Positions 42,732 to 43,067 of a stretch of 43,067 nucleotides of DNA are shown here, piece by piece. The notes under the pieces were generated by a model. That model had not been told where the DNA came from and made no database searches. It was given only the letters and a program-made list of their open reading frames with translations. Position 1 is the first letter of the stretch, and each line of letters starts with the position of its first letter. The translations under genes and the position numbers were made by a program. Origin of the DNA: a virus; IMG/VR virus record IMGVR_UViG_3300042396_000168, positions 1 to 43,067 of that record. One strand, 5' to 3'.

Positions 42732-43055
42732 TTAAGCTGACTTTCCCGCGTCTTGACCTTGACCGAGACCCGAATATTTCATAATTTCATTAGAAAGTTT
42801 TGATAACTCATCCATAGGGAAGCTATCAAAATCTGAATCGTCAAGATCAGTACCACCTTCAACAGCTGAACGAACAACTGATTTCAGTAATTCTAAACCT
42901 GCATTTTCATCTTTTTCAGCGTCTTTAGCTTTGTTTTGAATTTCTAAAACTTCTGAAACAGATAATTTAGAAATCTTAACATCACTGCCTAAGAATTTAA
43001 CTGTTTTAGTCATACGTTGACCAACAAGTGCTTTAATACCTTTTGCTTCTGACAT
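42732..43055 (-). CDS. Tail assembly chaperone G
   Basis: A 107-residue acidic protein (GIKALVGQRMTKTVKFLGSD; LELLKSVVRSAVEGGTDLDD) ending GLGQGQDAGKSA. Size, composition and place two genes before the tape measure fit phage chaperone G. The stop is two codons after the GGGAAAG slippery site, so most ribosomes make G and some make the GT fusion. The start is preceded by AAGGTAAGTAACATG. Confidence 0.82.
   Translation of the reverse strand: MSEAKGIKALVGQRMTKTVKFLGSDVKISKLSVSEVLEIQNKAKDAEKDENAGLELLKSVVRSAVEGGTDLDDSDFDSFPMDELSKLSNEIMKYSGLGQGQDAGKSA
42741..42747 (-). promoter_or_regulatory. Programmed -1 ribosomal frameshift site GGGAAAG (G to GT)
   Basis: The zero frame reads G GGA AAG; a -1 slip gives GGG AAA G, and reading continues as GTC AGC TTA AGT into the T frame without a stop. 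This is the same heptamer used by lambda G/GT. Frames, spacing to the G stop and downstream product all agree. Confidence 0.9.
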
Positions 43056-43067
43056 GTTACTTACCTT

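Noticed and set aside
1-43067. tRNA genes, CRISPR arrays, integrase and attachment sites
   Set aside because: Looked for while reading; no cloverleaf-like segments, regularly spaced repeats or integrase motifs were seen. A tRNAscan run would be decisive for tRNAs.

Overview
The window is one continuous stretch of an AT-rich, tailed double-stranded DNA phage genome. Every gene I can support lies on the minus strand, so transcription runs from high to low coordinates. The layout combines a lambda-like siphovirus tail module with a T7-like replication and transcription module: a single-subunit RNA polymerase, family A DNA polymerase, gp4-type primase-helicase, flap exonuclease and NrdAB. Xp10-like siphoviruses of Gram-negative bacteria are a known precedent for this mix. 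A Gram-negative host is likely but not proven, and I cannot name the host or a close relative.

Late region, read 43.07 to 17.46 kb. It opens with a G/GT pair of tail assembly chaperones joined by a GGGAAAG -1 frameshift site, then an HK97 gp10-like protein and a strong terminator. A 3969-residue tape measure protein with an embedded glucosaminidase domain follows. After it come two small tail-tip proteins, a 2220-residue tip/host-specificity protein, a fibre with an S74 self-cleaving chaperone, a small linker gene, a beta-rich virion protein, a complete subtilisin-like (S8) protease, a holin and a GNAT acetyltransferase.

Boundary, 17.0 to 16.64 kb. There is no convincing gene here. It holds a roughly 200-base island of about 61% GC by hand count, a pair of imperfect AATTAACCC repeats and one of two near-identical promoter-like motifs. 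It separates late genes from early genes and may mark a physical genome end or a control region.

Early region, 16.64 to 11.2 kb. A run of very small unknown proteins (48-121 residues) includes two genes found by reading the sequence directly. These genes share leader motifs and have UUCG-loop or long-stem terminators between groups. The run leads to the RNA polymerase gene. That gene is split by a 751-base group I intron carrying an HNH-AP2 homing endonuclease; precise excision gives a 739-residue polymerase and rebuilds the catalytic tyrosine codon at the splice junction. Small HTH and unknown genes follow.

Middle region, 11 to 1 kb. This contains unknown genes, a SleB-type endolysin and a chain of overlapping tiny membrane-protein genes. 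Next comes the replication set: an ssDNA-binding-like protein, a DUF3310-domain protein, DNA polymerase, a 2-oxoglutarate oxygenase, a MazG-like pyrophosphohydrolase, flap exonuclease, a GIY-YIG nuclease, primase-helicase, NrdB and the start of NrdA. Together they supply phage-specific transcription, DNA replication, nucleotide pool cleaning and dNTP synthesis. Genes are tightly packed with ATGA or TAATG stop/start overlaps. No tRNA, CRISPR array, integrase or IS element was seen.
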